Origin: Carboxydothermus pertinax
GTDB taxonomy: Bacteria > Bacillota > Z-2901 > Carboxydothermales > Carboxydothermaceae
Direction: 5' to 3'
Length of the DNA: 52,994 nucleotides
Assembly: GCF_001950255.1 (NCBI RefSeq)
Contig: NZ_BDJK01000036.1
Coordinates: 1 to 52,994, forward strand
Positions 9,164-17,110 of this stretch are shown one piece after another. Position numbers and translations under genes: made by a program. Position 1 is the first letter of the stretch. Each line of letters begins with the position of its first letter. The notes beneath the pieces are model-generated. The model did not search any database and was not told the DNA's origin. It saw nothing but the letters and a program-made list of their open reading frames with translations.

Positions 9164-10035
9164 TTATCGTAAGCCTCCTCGAAAAGTTTTAAGATTTTCT
9201 TGCCTTTTTCAGGAAGGTAATCCTCCCGCTTTTTTGCCATCCTTACCGTATGTTTCCCCAAAACCTGATAAAGCTCCATAAGTTTGGGATATTCTTTTAG
9301 TCTTTCTAAATGCTGAGCTATTGTTACTGTATCCCCCCGGGCAATAGGGCCAGTTAAGGCTTTTACAGTACCATACTTTTCGATGTTATTTAATGTTCCA
9401 TAAATCAAAGGTTTTAGCGCTCGAAATCCCTCTTCCCGGTTAATTCCTGAAATTTCTAATAGTTCTAAAGCTGTATCGATTAATGTCACTAAATAGTTGG
9501 AAGCCATCACCGCTCCAGTATGATATAAACTTTTTTGGTTTTCTTTTAGATATAATACCTTAGCACCGATAGCCCGTACCAAGTAGGCACCAACTTTAAT
9601 CCCTTCCGGATCTCCTTCCAGAGAAAAATAAGCCTTGGGCAAAACCTGTCGCCCCATTTCCTGTGAGGCAACCGCCTGCAGGGGGTGCATAGTAAAGGTA
9701 ATTCCGCCTTTTTCTTTAATCGGACTTAAGATTTTATAACACTGAGAACCACTGGTGTGGGCAAAATATTTCCCTGTAAGATTTGGTAATTTTGCTATTT
9801 CGCGGATAACTTTAGCAATTTCTCGGTCAGTAGTAGTTATAAAAATGAGTTCAGACTCCGCTACCAAACTTTCTAAATCCCGATAGACAAAACTGTTTAA
9901 TTTATAAGCTAATTTTTCAGCGGAAGATAAAGTTTTACTGTAAACCCCACTAATATTAAAACCTTTTTCTCGGAGTAATAACCCTAATGCCCCACCAACC
10001 CTGCCTGCACCGATTATCCCAATAGAATTAATCAT
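9160..10035 (-). CDS. Rossmann-fold DUF2520 protein, candidate ketopantoate reductase
   Basis: 291 residues. The N-terminal NAD(P) loop is IGIIGAGRVGGALGLLLREKGF. FITTTDREIAKVIREIA and FAHTSGSQCYKIL, then a helical C-terminal half (TGAVMASNYLVTLIDTALELLE), are the Rossmann-like plus DUF2520 architecture. It resembles KPR/6PGDH-type dehydrogenases but is not classical PanE. It is the first gene of the pantothenate operon and overlaps panB by four bases. No panE occurs in the window. The placement strongly suggests it reduces ketopantoate to pantoate. The PanG enzyme reported from Francisella fills this role and may share this architecture, but I could not check that. Start: ATG after GAGGGGGG. 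Confidence 0.75.
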   Translation of the reverse strand: MINSIGIIGAGRVGGALGLLLREKGFNISGVYSKTLSSAEKLAYKLNSFVYRDLESLVAESELIFITTTDREIAKVIREIAKLPNLTGKYFAHTSGSQCYKILSPIKEKGGITFTMHPLQAVASQEMGRQVLPKAYFSLEGDPEGIKVGAYLVRAIGAKVLYLKENQKSLYHTGAVMASNYLVTLIDTALELLEISGINREEGFRALKPLIYGTLNNIEKYGTVKALTGPIARGDTVTIAQHLERLKEYPKLMELYQVLGKHTVRMAKKREDYLPEKGKKILKLFEEAYDK

Positions 10036-10065
10036 AAAACCCCCCTCTTTGTGGGTATAGGATAA

Positions 10066-10093
10066 AAAAAGCCTTCCGAACGGAAGGCTTTTT
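10066..10093 (-). terminator. Rho-independent terminator ahead of the pan-nad operon
   Basis: Perfect 13-bp stem AAAAAGCCTTCCG / CGGAAGGCTTTTT with a 2-base loop, followed by U-runs on either strand. Read on the minus strand it lies between a good promoter (10186-10214) and the start of the DUF2520 gene. It either ends the folate operon and a short RNA, or acts as an attenuator for the cofactor operon. Confidence 0.85.
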
Positions 10094-10094
10094 G

Positions 10095-10179
10095 TCTCTA
10101 CTCCCGTCTCGGTCCTCTGGATCCAAGCGGTGGTATTTAATTACTTCAAAGTTAATGTAGGACCCATACCGGTGCCCTC
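10095..10179 (-). ncRNA. Candidate leader RNA / small RNA ahead of pan-nad operon
   Basis: A transcript starting near 10179 and ending at the terminator would be about 110 nt and encodes no protein. Visible pairing: GGTAT (10166-10170) with ATACC (10132-10136) enclosing an ACTT-TG-AAGT hairpin, and a bulged hairpin GGATCC-AGA-GGACC (10111-10124). The terminator then follows. This is riboswitch/attenuator-like architecture before a pantothenate operon. The known pan motif (hairpins with bulged A) sits in this genomic position in Bacillus, but I cannot confirm a match, and it could be an unrelated small RNA. Confidence 0.45.
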
Positions 10180-10185
10180 AACGTT

Positions 10186-10214
10186 ATCATAGCAGGTGTA
10201 AATCGAGTTTACAA
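10186..10214 (-). promoter_or_regulatory. Sigma-A-type promoter for leader RNA / pan-nad operon
   Basis: On the minus strand, TTGTAA (10214-10209), a 17-base spacer and TATGAT (10191-10186). It lies in the 212-base gap after folK, so transcription of the leader and of the downstream cofactor operon can start here independently of the folate genes. Confidence 0.65.
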
Positions 10215-10247
10215 TAAGAATTGTGTGGAACATATAAAATAATTTTT

Positions 10248-10733
10248 TCACAAATTTTTGAATTTTCTAATTCCCTGTTCCTTTTTAAGCCTGGCTGCCG
10301 CTTCCCGTAAAGACATCCCCTTTATCTCCCCATCGGGCCACAACTCCAGTAGCGGCAGCACCACAAAGGCCCTCTCGGTAAGACGCGGGTGAGGTAAGGT
10401 AAGTTTTTCCCCCTGCCGTTCTTCCCCCTCATACCACAAAAGGTCTAAGTCAATTACCCGCGGGCCGTAGCGGATATGCCTTACCCTTCCCATTTTGGCT
10501 TCAATTTGCAGCAATGCCTCTAAAAGTTCCTCGGGGGCAAGCTCTGTCTCTAAAGCTACCGCTGTATTTAAAAACCAGTCCTGCTCTTTATATCCCCAGG
10601 GCTCCGTTTCATAAACTCCTGCAGTCTTAATTACTTTAGTAGCTGGTAAACTATTTAGCTCCTCTATAGCTCTTTTGATATTTTCCAGTTTATTACCAAG
10701 GTTAGTTCCAACTCCAATATAGGCTAAAGACAT
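10248..10733 (-). CDS. folK: 2-amino-4-hydroxy-6-hydroxymethyldihydropteridine pyrophosphokinase
   Basis: 161 residues, typical HPPK length. It transfers pyrophosphate from ATP to hydroxymethyldihydropterin in folate synthesis. The family pattern is clear: GVGTNLGNKLENI at the N-terminus, VYETEPWGYKEQDWFLNTAV near residue 42 and the catalytic RYGPRVIDLDLLWYEGE near 103, followed by LPHPRLTERAFVLLP-like LPHPRLTERAFVVLPLLE. It starts one base after folB with an AAGGAG site. Order folP-folB-folK is the usual Firmicute arrangement. Confidence 0.96.
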   Translation of the reverse strand: MSLAYIGVGTNLGNKLENIKRAIEELNSLPATKVIKTAGVYETEPWGYKEQDWFLNTAVALETELAPEELLEALLQIEAKMGRVRHIRYGPRVIDLDLLWYEGEERQGEKLTLPHPRLTERAFVVLPLLELWPDGEIKGMSLREAAARLKKEQGIRKFKNL

Positions 10734-10734
10734 A

Positions 10735-11094
10735 TTAACGGCTCCTTTTTATTTCTATATAAACATCACTAAAGCTTTGCGGTAAAGGCGCTCCAGGCTT
10801 ATGAACAGTAACTTTTACCTCTAAGACCCGGGGAAAATCCGCCAAAATCCTCTGGGCAATTTTTTCAGCTAAAGCTTCAATTAAATTAAAACGGTTATTA
10901 ACCACTACATCCTCCACTGCCTCTAAAACCTCTTTATAACTTACCGTTTGGGTTAAATCATCCCTTTTTCCCGCAGCCTCTAGCGAAAGGCCTAGTTCTA
11001 AATCCAAAATAAACTTCTGCCCCAGCACTTTTTCTTCGGGTAAAACTCCGTGGTAGGCGTAAAAAACTGCACCTTTAATAACAATTTTATCCAT
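10735..11094 (-). CDS. folB: Dihydroneopterin aldolase
   Basis: 119 residues from the ATG at 11094, seven bases after AGGAGG; a TTG one codon upstream is less likely. FolB cleaves dihydroneopterin to hydroxymethyldihydropterin. The signature blocks are FYAYHGVLPEEKVLGQKFILDLEL near residue 12, TVSYKEVLEAVEDVV near 49, FNLIEALAEKIAQRIL near 69 (catalytic Glu) and the closing VTVHKPGAPLPQSFSDVYIEIKR (Lys in VHKP). It sits between folP and folK in one transcript. Confidence 0.95.
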   Translation of the reverse strand: MDKIVIKGAVFYAYHGVLPEEKVLGQKFILDLELGLSLEAAGKRDDLTQTVSYKEVLEAVEDVVVNNRFNLIEALAEKIAQRILADFPRVLEVKVTVHKPGAPLPQSFSDVYIEIKRSR

Positions 11095-11105
11095 CAAAAA
11101 TCCTC

Positions 11106-12287
11106 CTACCGCACCATCGCATCAGTCATTTTTGCCACCCGCACCATTTCTTTAACGTCATGAACCCGGATAATATCTACTCCTTTGGCAATACCTAAAG
11201 TAACAGTGGCAGCAGTACCTTCTACCCGTTCATTTACCGGTAAGTCCAAGGTTTTTCCAATTAATGATTTCCTGGAAGTTCCAAGAAGAATTGGCTGCCC
11301 CAAGCTCTTTAATTCATTTAAACGTTTCATTAAAATTAAGTTGTGCTCTAAACTCTTCCCAAACCCAATCCCGGGATCAATTATTATTTTTTCCCGTGGA
11401 ATACCGGCCCTAAGACCTATTTTTATACTTTCCTTTAAAAAGCTAATAACTTCTGCTATCAAGTCTTCATACACCGCTTCGGTTTTGTTATGCATCACCA
11501 CCACCGGTGCCTCATAGCGGGCAGCAACTTCGGCCATTTTGGGATCTTTCTGAAGTCCCCAAACATCATTAATAATATGAGCTCCCGCTTCTAAAACTTT
11601 TTCCGCTACAATAGCTTTATAAGTATCCACTGAAATCGGAACTTCAATTTCCCGTACCAGGGCTTCCACTACCGGCAATACCCGGCGGATCTCTTCCTCC
11701 GCTGGAACATACTCCGCTCCCGGCCGGGTTGACTCGCCTCCTACATCAATAATATCAGCCCCTTCGGCTACCATTTGCCTGGCATGATTTAACGCCGCTT
11801 CAATATCATAGTAGCGCCCACCATCGGAAAAAGAATCGGGGGTAACATTTAAAATTCCCATAATTATAGTTCTTTTTCCAAGGGTAATTTTTTTTCCCCT
11901 ACAGTCCAGCTCATATTTAGGCAGGCCATTTAAATTGTGTAAAAGTTCCTCAATTTCTTCCGCTAAAGCTTTAAGTCCGAAAGGTTGCATTTTAAGTTTG
12001 GGAATAACCTGGCGCCAGACTTTTTCGGTAGCAAAGCATAAAACGTCAGTGGTAGGCACAGTTAAATCTAAAGACCCCCAGGAAGTAGCACAATCCCCCC
12101 CTTTGGCTAAAAGTTCTTGTTTTAAAATATTGGCAGCTTTAGTTGCTAAGTTTTTTATTTTAATCGCTCGTAGCACCCCTTTAGGAGCCATCAAATTTTG
12201 ACCGGGCAAAGTACTGCCAATTTTGGCGATCTCTTTTTTTGCCTCCTCAATATTAGAAAACTCCATGGACCATAAAATATTTTCCAT
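11106..12287 (-). CDS. folP: Dihydropteroate synthase with an N-terminal extension
   Basis: 393 residues from the ATG at 12287, preceded by GGAGGTTTTATT; reading further upstream would run into the HD gene. The DHPS barrel starts around residue 136: MGILNVTPDSFSDGGRYYD, then DVGGESTRPGAEYV, ISVDTYKAIVAEKVLEAGA, INDVWGL, VVMHNK, IIDPGIGFGKSLEHN, LGTSRKSLIG and the C-terminal RVHDV. Classical DHPS is about 280 residues. The extra 130 residues (AIKIKNLATKAANILKQELL, GDCATSWGSLDLTV) have no motif I can name. The fold is also used by corrinoid methyltransferases, but the folB/folK neighbours and intact pterin motifs make DHPS the best call. Confidence 0.93.
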   Translation of the reverse strand: MENILWSMEFSNIEEAKKEIAKIGSTLPGQNLMAPKGVLRAIKIKNLATKAANILKQELLAKGGDCATSWGSLDLTVPTTDVLCFATEKVWRQVIPKLKMQPFGLKALAEEIEELLHNLNGLPKYELDCRGKKITLGKRTIIMGILNVTPDSFSDGGRYYDIEAALNHARQMVAEGADIIDVGGESTRPGAEYVPAEEEIRRVLPVVEALVREIEVPISVDTYKAIVAEKVLEAGAHIINDVWGLQKDPKMAEVAARYEAPVVVMHNKTEAVYEDLIAEVISFLKESIKIGLRAGIPREKIIIDPGIGFGKSLEHNLILMKRLNELKSLGQPILLGTSRKSLIGKTLDLPVNERVEGTAATVTLGIAKGVDIIRVHDVKEMVRVAKMTDAMVR

Positions 12288-12300
12288 AATAAAACCTCCG

Positions 12301-12783
12301 TTAATAAAACATCTTTTGGTGAAGTAAGAGCATCTCTTCTCCCTTATGACATTTAGATAAAACTTTACAGCTAAGGCAGGGCCGGGAAAGCTTGTCAGCA
12401 AGATATAAGAGCTTAGCAAACCCAGTTGAGTTGCTATTCCGATGGCCAGCTATAGCACCGGTTATTAAGTAAATCTCATCGTCGGTAAATAGTTCTTTTG
12501 TCATTAGAATTCTTCGAGCAATCTCCACTCCAATTTTAGCATGATCTAATCCTTTTTGATACTCCTCAACCCTTCCTAGATCATGAAGAAACGCGGTGAT
12601 ATAAACTAATTCTTGAAGTAACTCAAGGTTATTTTCGTAGTTTAATATATGTAAAATTCGGGCCACGTCTAAAAAGTGTTGAACATCATGGCGGCAAAAC
12701 TCCCTTTCCTTTTCTAAATCAGCAATTATATTAATGCGCCTTACTACTTCTTCATCCCTAACAATCCGCCAAAATCTATCCAT
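12301..12783 (-). CDS. HD-domain phosphohydrolase
   Basis: 160 residues. The HD metal ligands are visible: an early His (CRHDVQHFLDVARI, residues 31-45), the central HD of TAFLHDLGRVEEY near 68, then DHAKIGVEIA near 82 and AGHRN near 115. Proteins of this size cleave nucleotide or other phosphate esters; the substrate is unknown. The tail carries a cysteine group (RPCLSCKVLSKCHKGEE), which could bind a metal and is not part of the core HD fold. It sits 13 bases upstream of folP in the same direction, so it is co-expressed with the folate genes, possibly trimming a pterin or nucleotide phosphate. That link is inference. Confidence 0.8.
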   Translation of the reverse strand: MDRFWRIVRDEEVVRRINIIADLEKEREFCRHDVQHFLDVARILHILNYENNLELLQELVYITAFLHDLGRVEEYQKGLDHAKIGVEIARRILMTKELFTDDEIYLITGAIAGHRNSNSTGFAKLLYLADKLSRPCLSCKVLSKCHKGEEMLLLHQKMFY

Positions 12784-12814
12784 GCTCTCCCCAAACTTTC
12801 CGTTTATATAGGAA

Positions 12815-12836
12815 AAAGGGGGATTGCTCCCCCTTT
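12815..12836 (-). terminator. Terminator after fhs
   Basis: AAAGGGGGA / TCCCCCTTT, 9-bp stem with a TTGC loop; on the minus strand it is followed by TTTTTCC. It lies between the fhs stop and the HD gene start, separating the two units. Confidence 0.85.
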
Positions 12837-12851
12837 AATTTTAAATTACGT

Positions 12852-14522
12852 TTAGAATAACCCAGTGATTTTACCATTAGCATCAATGTCAATAACTTCC
12901 GCTGCTGGCCGCTTAGGAAGCCCGGGCATGGTCATAATGTCCCCGGTAATCGCTACAATGAAACCAGCCCCCACCGATGCCCGAAGCTCCCGGACGGTGA
13001 TAGTAAAGCCGGTAGGTCTTCCAAGCTTAGTCGGGTCATCGGATAAGGAGTACTGGGTCTTGGCCATAATCACCGGCATATTGCCAAAGCCCATTTCCTC
13101 AAATTTAGCCAGGGTTTTTTCAGCTTCTGCAGTGAAGTTTACCCCATCAGCGCCGTAAATTTCCCGGGCAATGGTTTCTATCTTTTGCTTAATTGACATT
13201 TCTAAGTCATAGAGGAAGCGGAAGTTCGCCGGCTTTTCTTCAATTACTTTAAGAACTTTTTGGGCTAGTTCAATACCACCTTCACCACCCTTAGCCCATA
13301 CTTCCGAGAGAGCAAACTCCGCCCCCGAAGCTTCAATAAGCTCTTTAAGTTTGTTAAGCTCAGCATCGGTATCAGTGGGGAAGCGGTTAATTGCTACTAC
13401 TGCAGGTAACCCAAACTTGCCAATATTTTCTATATGCTTTTCAAGGTTAGCAAAACCCCTTTCTAAAGCTTCCAAGTTTTCTTTATTGAGTTCTACTTTC
13501 GGTACTCCTCCGTTATATTTAAGCGCCCGCACCGTTGCCACAATAACTACCGCTGAAGGCTTAAAGCCGGCAAACCGGCAAACAACGTTGAAGAACTTTT
13601 CAGCGCCAAGGTCAGCACCAAAGCCTGCCTCGGTTACAAGGTAATCAGCAAGTTTTAAGGCAATCTTATCTGCCTGGATGGAGTTGGTGCCATGGGCAAT
13701 GTTGGCAAAGGGCCCACCGTGCACAAAAGCTGGGGTATGTTCTAAAGTCTGAACTAAGTTTGGTTTAATGGCATCTTTCATTAATACGGTCATAGCTCCA
13801 GCAGCTTTCAAGTCCCGGACATATACCGGCTTCTGGTCGTATGTATAACCAATTAAAATTCTATTAAACCTTTCTTTTAAGTCCATGAGGTCGGAGGCAA
13901 GGCAAAGGATCGCCATAATTTCTGACGCCACAGTAATGTCAAAGCCTGTCTCCCGGGGTACTCCTTGAGCCGGTCCGCCAAGGCCGATAACTACTTTTCT
14001 TAACGCCCGGTCGTTTAAGTCCACCACTCTCCGCCAGACCACCCGTCTCGGGTCAATGCCCAACTCGTTTCCCTGGTGGATGTGATTATCGATCATTGCC
14101 GCTAAAAGGTTATGAGCAGTAGTGATCGCGTGCAGGTCTCCAGTAAAGTGGAGGTTAATGTCTTCCATTGGCACTACCTGGGCATAACCACCCCCAGCAG
14201 CACCACCCTTTACCCCAAAGCTAGGACCTAAAGAAGGTTCCCGTAAAGCAATAATAGTTTTCTTTCCTAAGCGGTTTAAAGCATCACCTAAACCCACAGT
14301 GGTTGTGGTCTTTCCTTCTCCAGCAGGGGTAGGATTTATAGCAGTGACCAGTATTAATTTACCATCTGGGCGGTCTTTAATCTTATCCCAAACATGCGCT
14401 GCAATTTTGGCTTTGTACTTCCCATACATCTCAATGTCATCTTCGGTAAGCCCCAGCTTTTCAGCAATCTTAACTATGGGCTCAAGTTTTGCCTCCTGGG
14501 CGATTTCGATATCGCTCTTCAT
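12852..14522 (-). CDS. fhs: Formate-tetrahydrofolate ligase
   Basis: 556 residues, full length. It activates formate to 10-formyl-tetrahydrofolate with ATP, the second step of the methyl branch of the Wood-Ljungdahl pathway. The phosphate loop is [18 protein letters not shown] near residue 65. Other landmarks are [25 protein letters not shown] near 92, [25 protein letters not shown] near 128, [11 protein letters not shown] near 268 and [12 protein letters not shown] near 366. It is a single-gene unit with its own terminator. Its presence supports an acetogenic or carboxydotrophic lifestyle, and it also feeds purine and folate metabolism. Confidence 0.97.
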   Translation of the reverse strand: MKSDIEIAQEAKLEPIVKIAEKLGLTEDDIEMYGKYKAKIAAHVWDKIKDRPDGKLILVTAINPTPAGEGKTTTTVGLGDALNRLGKKTIIALREPSLGPSFGVKGGAAGGGYAQVVPMEDINLHFTGDLHAITTAHNLLAAMIDNHIHQGNELGIDPRRVVWRRVVDLNDRALRKVVIGLGGPAQGVPRETGFDITVASEIMAILCLASDLMDLKERFNRILIGYTYDQKPVYVRDLKAAGAMTVLMKDAIKPNLVQTLEHTPAFVHGGPFANIAHGTNSIQADKIALKLADYLVTEAGFGADLGAEKFFNVVCRFAGFKPSAVVIVATVRALKYNGGVPKVELNKENLEALERGFANLEKHIENIGKFGLPAVVAINRFPTDTDAELNKLKELIEASGAEFALSEVWAKGGEGGIELAQKVLKVIEEKPANFRFLYDLEMSIKQKIETIAREIYGADGVNFTAEAEKTLAKFEEMGFGNMPVIMAKTQYSLSDDPTKLGRPTGFTITVRELRASVGAGFIVAITGDIMTMPGLPKRPAAEVIDIDANGKITGLF

Positions 14523-14713
14523 TTCCTTTCCCTTCCTTTCTAGTTTTTTATTATTAATTATTATTAAAAAAGCCTTTGCTAACTACTTTGGACATCAATT
14601 ATTAATATATTCGATTAATATACCAAAATTCCTTCTTAAATTTTTAAATTTTTGAAATATTTCTATAGATATTGTAATAACTTTCATTAACTTTATTTTT
14701 CTTCCAAGTTCGT

Positions 14714-15109
14714 TTATTTTTCTTTTGAATTTAGTTTCCCCAAAAATTTTTCAATATTTACGCATACTCTCTCGTGCCGTCCTTCCCCAATTTTCCCCTG
14801 CTCATCAAAAGCCTCAACTAAAAAAGTAAGTCGGCGTCCGTCTATAGCAACCAATCTGGCCACAGCTTCTACTTTAGCCCCCAGGGGAGTTGCTTTTAAA
14901 TGGCTTACTTCCACTTTTGTTCCCACGGTAGTTTCCCCGGGATTTAAAAAATCTTCCACCGCCTTTACCGAAGCTTCTTCCATTAAAGCTATCATCATTG
15001 GCGTGGCAAACACCTCTAAACTTCCGCTTTTTACCGATAAAGCGGTGTTTTCAGGCCTAACTGTAGTGCTTGCTCGCCCTTCCAAGCCAACTTTAAGTTC
15101 TCCCGCCAT
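14714..15109 (-). CDS. FlK-like (fluoroacetyl-CoA thioesterase family) hotdog protein
   Basis: 131 residues. The sequence pattern VRPENTALSVKSGSLEVFATPMMIALMEEASVKAVEDFL, then TTVGTKVEVSHLKATPLGAKVEAVA, matches the hotdog-fold family typified by fluoroacetyl-CoA thioesterase. In that group the catalytic Thr/Glu/His region corresponds here to ATPMM, MEEAS and SHLKAT. Most members in anaerobes are uncharacterised acyl-CoA thioesterases, so the fluoroacetyl substrate should not be assumed. A good GGAGGG site precedes the ATG. The 191-base AT-rich gap to fhs shows no clear terminator. Confidence 0.8.
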   Translation of the reverse strand: MAGELKVGLEGRASTTVRPENTALSVKSGSLEVFATPMMIALMEEASVKAVEDFLNPGETTVGTKVEVSHLKATPLGAKVEAVARLVAIDGRRLTFLVEAFDEQGKIGEGRHERVCVNIEKFLGKLNSKEK

Positions 15110-15384
15110 CCTAACCCTCCTTTAAACGATTAAAAGCTTTTTTGTCTTTAAAAATTAATTCGGTACCGATTAGCATTTTCCTTTAATTATTTTTCAAATC
15201 CTTAAGAGAAAATTTGTTAACTTTAGGTAAATCAGATTGCATATTTTATTTGTACATAAAGGAACTTTTTGCACTTTTTATCACATTTTAAAAAGTCATT
15301 AACAGCTTTTTTTCGCCATTTTCTTAATATTCACAAGATAAAAACTTCGAATTTTGTCGAAAAAAATATTTTTTAGAAAAGGAC
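15110..15384. other. AT-rich spacer between divergent units
   Basis: About 275 bases separate the thioesterase start from the glycine-operon promoter. They are very AT-rich with many short A and T runs. I see no open reading frame with a ribosome site, no strong hairpin and no recognisable operator. Confidence 0.6.
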
Positions 15385-15414
15385 TTGTGTAATTTATCAC
15401 GAATATATTATAAT
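15385..15414 (+). promoter_or_regulatory. Promoter of the glycine reductase operon
   Basis: TTGTGT (15385-15390), an 18-base spacer and a perfect TATAAT (15409-15414). A start near 15421 would give an untranslated leader of roughly 330 bases containing the glycine riboswitch before grdX. Confidence 0.65.
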
Positions 15415-15499
15415 AGCAATTGAAAAGTTAAGAAAACTTTTCTTTCTCCCCCTGTATAATTTTTTCTCCATCCCCCCAAATTAATAGTGAAATTTCCTG

Positions 15500-15675
15500 A
15501 ATGATGGTGGCGGGAGAGACCCCTTTATAGGGGCGCCGAAGGAGCAAGGGAAACCGAAACTCTCAGGCAAAAGGACCGCAACCGGACGGGACTCTGGAGA
15601 GTCCGCAGTTGGCGGCACCAAAGGAGTAACCCGGGATTTCCCCGGGAATCTCTCAGGTCTTAGGGACAGAGGTCG
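15500..15675 (+). promoter_or_regulatory. Tandem glycine riboswitch
   Basis: Two consecutive gcvT-type aptamers. The first runs from GGTGGCGGGAGAGACC through GGCGCCGAAGGAGCAA to ACTCTCAGGCAAAAGGACCG. The second includes GGACTCTGGAGAGTCC and GGCGGCACCAAAGGAGTAA and ends with TCTCTCAGGTCTTAGGGAC. These conserved CCGAAGGAG-type and CTCTCAGG-type blocks are diagnostic. It precedes glycine reductase genes, so the expected logic is ON with glycine, the substrate. Confidence 0.95.
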
Positions 15676-15702
15676 GTAATAAAATTGGCCTCTGTCCTTT
15701 TC
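15664..15702 (+). terminator. Expression-platform terminator of the glycine riboswitch
   Basis: GGACAGAGG (15664-15672) pairs with CCTCTGTCC (15689-15697), followed by TTTTCTTTTT. The 5' arm directly abuts the 3' end of the second aptamer, so aptamer folding can compete with terminator formation. Confidence 0.85.
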
Positions 15703-15752
15703 TTTTTAGTACCGCAGGAGCATATTAAGTCATTTCCTTGGAGGAAATCGAA

Positions 15753-16148
15753 ATGATCGTGATTACAAACAACCCAAAAGTAAAAGAATATATACAAAAG
15801 TACCAGCTTAATAAAAGATTTTCCCTTTTATGGGTAGATGGCTTTACCGAGGACGTCCTGGAAAAAGTTCGCGACCTCTGTCATTTCGGCCATAAACTTT
15901 TAACCCATCCTTTAACAGGAAGTATTAAACCCAACCAAACCCCTTATAAAACTGTAGTTGTAGATCACCTAGAGCAAGAGATAGATTTTAACTCCATCTT
16001 AATAGCTGAAAACAGTTATTTTAAAACACTAGAACTTTTAACCAAACGCCCTCGCCCTAAGGAGACAGAGCTATTTTTAGATGACTTTGCTGTCATAGAC
16101 CTGGACTTTTTTAAAAGTTTTTTGACCAGCCTGGGTCTTATTATATAA
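15753..16148 (+). CDS. grdX: GrdX family protein
   Basis: 131 residues from the ATG at 15753, eight bases after GGAGG; a TTG at 15738 is upstream of that site and is rejected. The sequence starts MIVITNNPKVKEYI and contains FGHKLLTHPLTGSIKPNQTPYKT near residues 51-73 and RPRPKETELFLDDFAVIDLDFF near 101. This pattern and first-gene position are those of GrdX, a small protein of unknown biochemical function found with glycine, sarcosine and betaine reductase operons. No enzymatic motif, signal peptide or membrane segment is visible, so it is probably cytosolic. Confidence 0.85.
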   Translation: MIVITNNPKVKEYIQKYQLNKRFSLLWVDGFTEDVLEKVRDLCHFGHKLLTHPLTGSIKPNQTPYKTVVVDHLEQEIDFNSILIAENSYFKTLELLTKRPRPKETELFLDDFAVIDLDFFKSFLTSLGLII

Positions 16149-16173
16149 AGCTTTAAAAGAAGGAGGAGTGTCC

Positions 16174-17097
16174 ATGGAAAGATATGACGTGATTATCATC
16201 GGGGCAGGTCCAGCAGGATTGTCTGCTGCTCTCTACAGCGCCCGGAGTAAGCTTTCCACCCTTTATATCGAAAAGCTTTCTACCGGCGGTCAAGCTGCCA
16301 CTACCGATGAGATTGAAAATTACCCCGGTTTTGCCCGCGGCATTCCAGGACCAGACTTAACCCAGCAAATGGAACAGCAAGCTCAAAGATTTGGCGCCAA
16401 AAAACTTAATGCAGAAGTCAAGGCCATAGAACTTCAAGGAGATGACCGGATTGTCAAAACCACTAAAGGCGATTTAATTGCGAAAGTTGTTATTATCGCT
16501 TCCGGTGCCGCACCTAAACTTCTCGGTTGTCCGGGTGAGTTAGAATTTAGAGCTCGCGGGGTCTCCTACTGTGCCACCTGTGACGCTGCCTTTTACGAAG
16601 GCGCTAACGTCATGGTCGTAGGCGGCGGCGACTCAGCAGTAGAAGAAGCCTGCTACCTCACCAAGTTTGCTGAAAAAGTAACTCTCGTCCATCGCCGCGA
16701 TACCTTGAGAGCCACCAAAGTTCTCCAGGAAAGGGCTTTTGCTAACGAAAAACTGGAAATTCTCTGGAATACCGTAGTTGAAGAAATTATTGGTACCGAT
16801 GTAGTTGAAAAAGTCCGCCTTAAAAATGTCGTCACCGGCGAAGTTTTTGAAAAAGAAATTGACGGCATTTTTATCTATGTCGGCCTTGAACCCAACACCG
16901 AATTTGTCAAAAGCTTAGTAACCTTAGACGAACGCGGGTATATTATTACCGATGAAAATATGCGCACTAATATCCCGGGAGTCTATGCTGCCGGAGATGT
17001 CCGGCAAAAACTTTTACGGCAGGTGGTTACTGCGGCTGCTGACGGGGCCATTGCCGCCTATCATGCGGAAAAATATCTTGAAGAATGCATCAAGTAA
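16174..17097 (+). CDS. trxB: Thioredoxin reductase of the glycine reductase system
   Basis: 307 residues from the ATG at 16174, seven bases after AGGAGG. FAD loop IIGAGPAGLSAALYSAR at the N-terminus, active-site dithiol CATC at Cys133/Cys136 (GVSYCATCDAAFYEG), second nucleotide loop VVGGGDSAVEEACYL near residue 147 and the closing GVYAAGDVRQKLLRQVVTAAADGA. It passes NAD(P)H electrons to thioredoxin. It lies 19 bases after grdX in its usual place at the head of the operon. The middle shows VHRRDTLRATK, the dinucleotide-binding stretch, but cofactor preference cannot be read with confidence. Confidence 0.94.
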   Translation: MERYDVIIIGAGPAGLSAALYSARSKLSTLYIEKLSTGGQAATTDEIENYPGFARGIPGPDLTQQMEQQAQRFGAKKLNAEVKAIELQGDDRIVKTTKGDLIAKVVIIASGAAPKLLGCPGELEFRARGVSYCATCDAAFYEGANVMVVGGGDSAVEEACYLTKFAEKVTLVHRRDTLRATKVLQERAFANEKLEILWNTVVEEIIGTDVVEKVRLKNVVTGEVFEKEIDGIFIYVGLEPNTEFVKSLVTLDERGYIITDENMRTNIPGVYAAGDVRQKLLRQVVTAAADGAIAAYHAEKYLEECIK

Positions 17098-17110
17098 AGG
17101 AGGTGATTAT

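Noticed and set aside
10095-10179. Signal recognition particle RNA, tmRNA or 6S RNA in the gap after folK
   Set aside because: None of the conserved blocks of these RNAs is visible; kept only as an unnamed leader or small RNA.
12288-12419. Longer folP start
   Set aside because: It would overlap the HD-domain gene; ATG 12287 follows GGAGGT.
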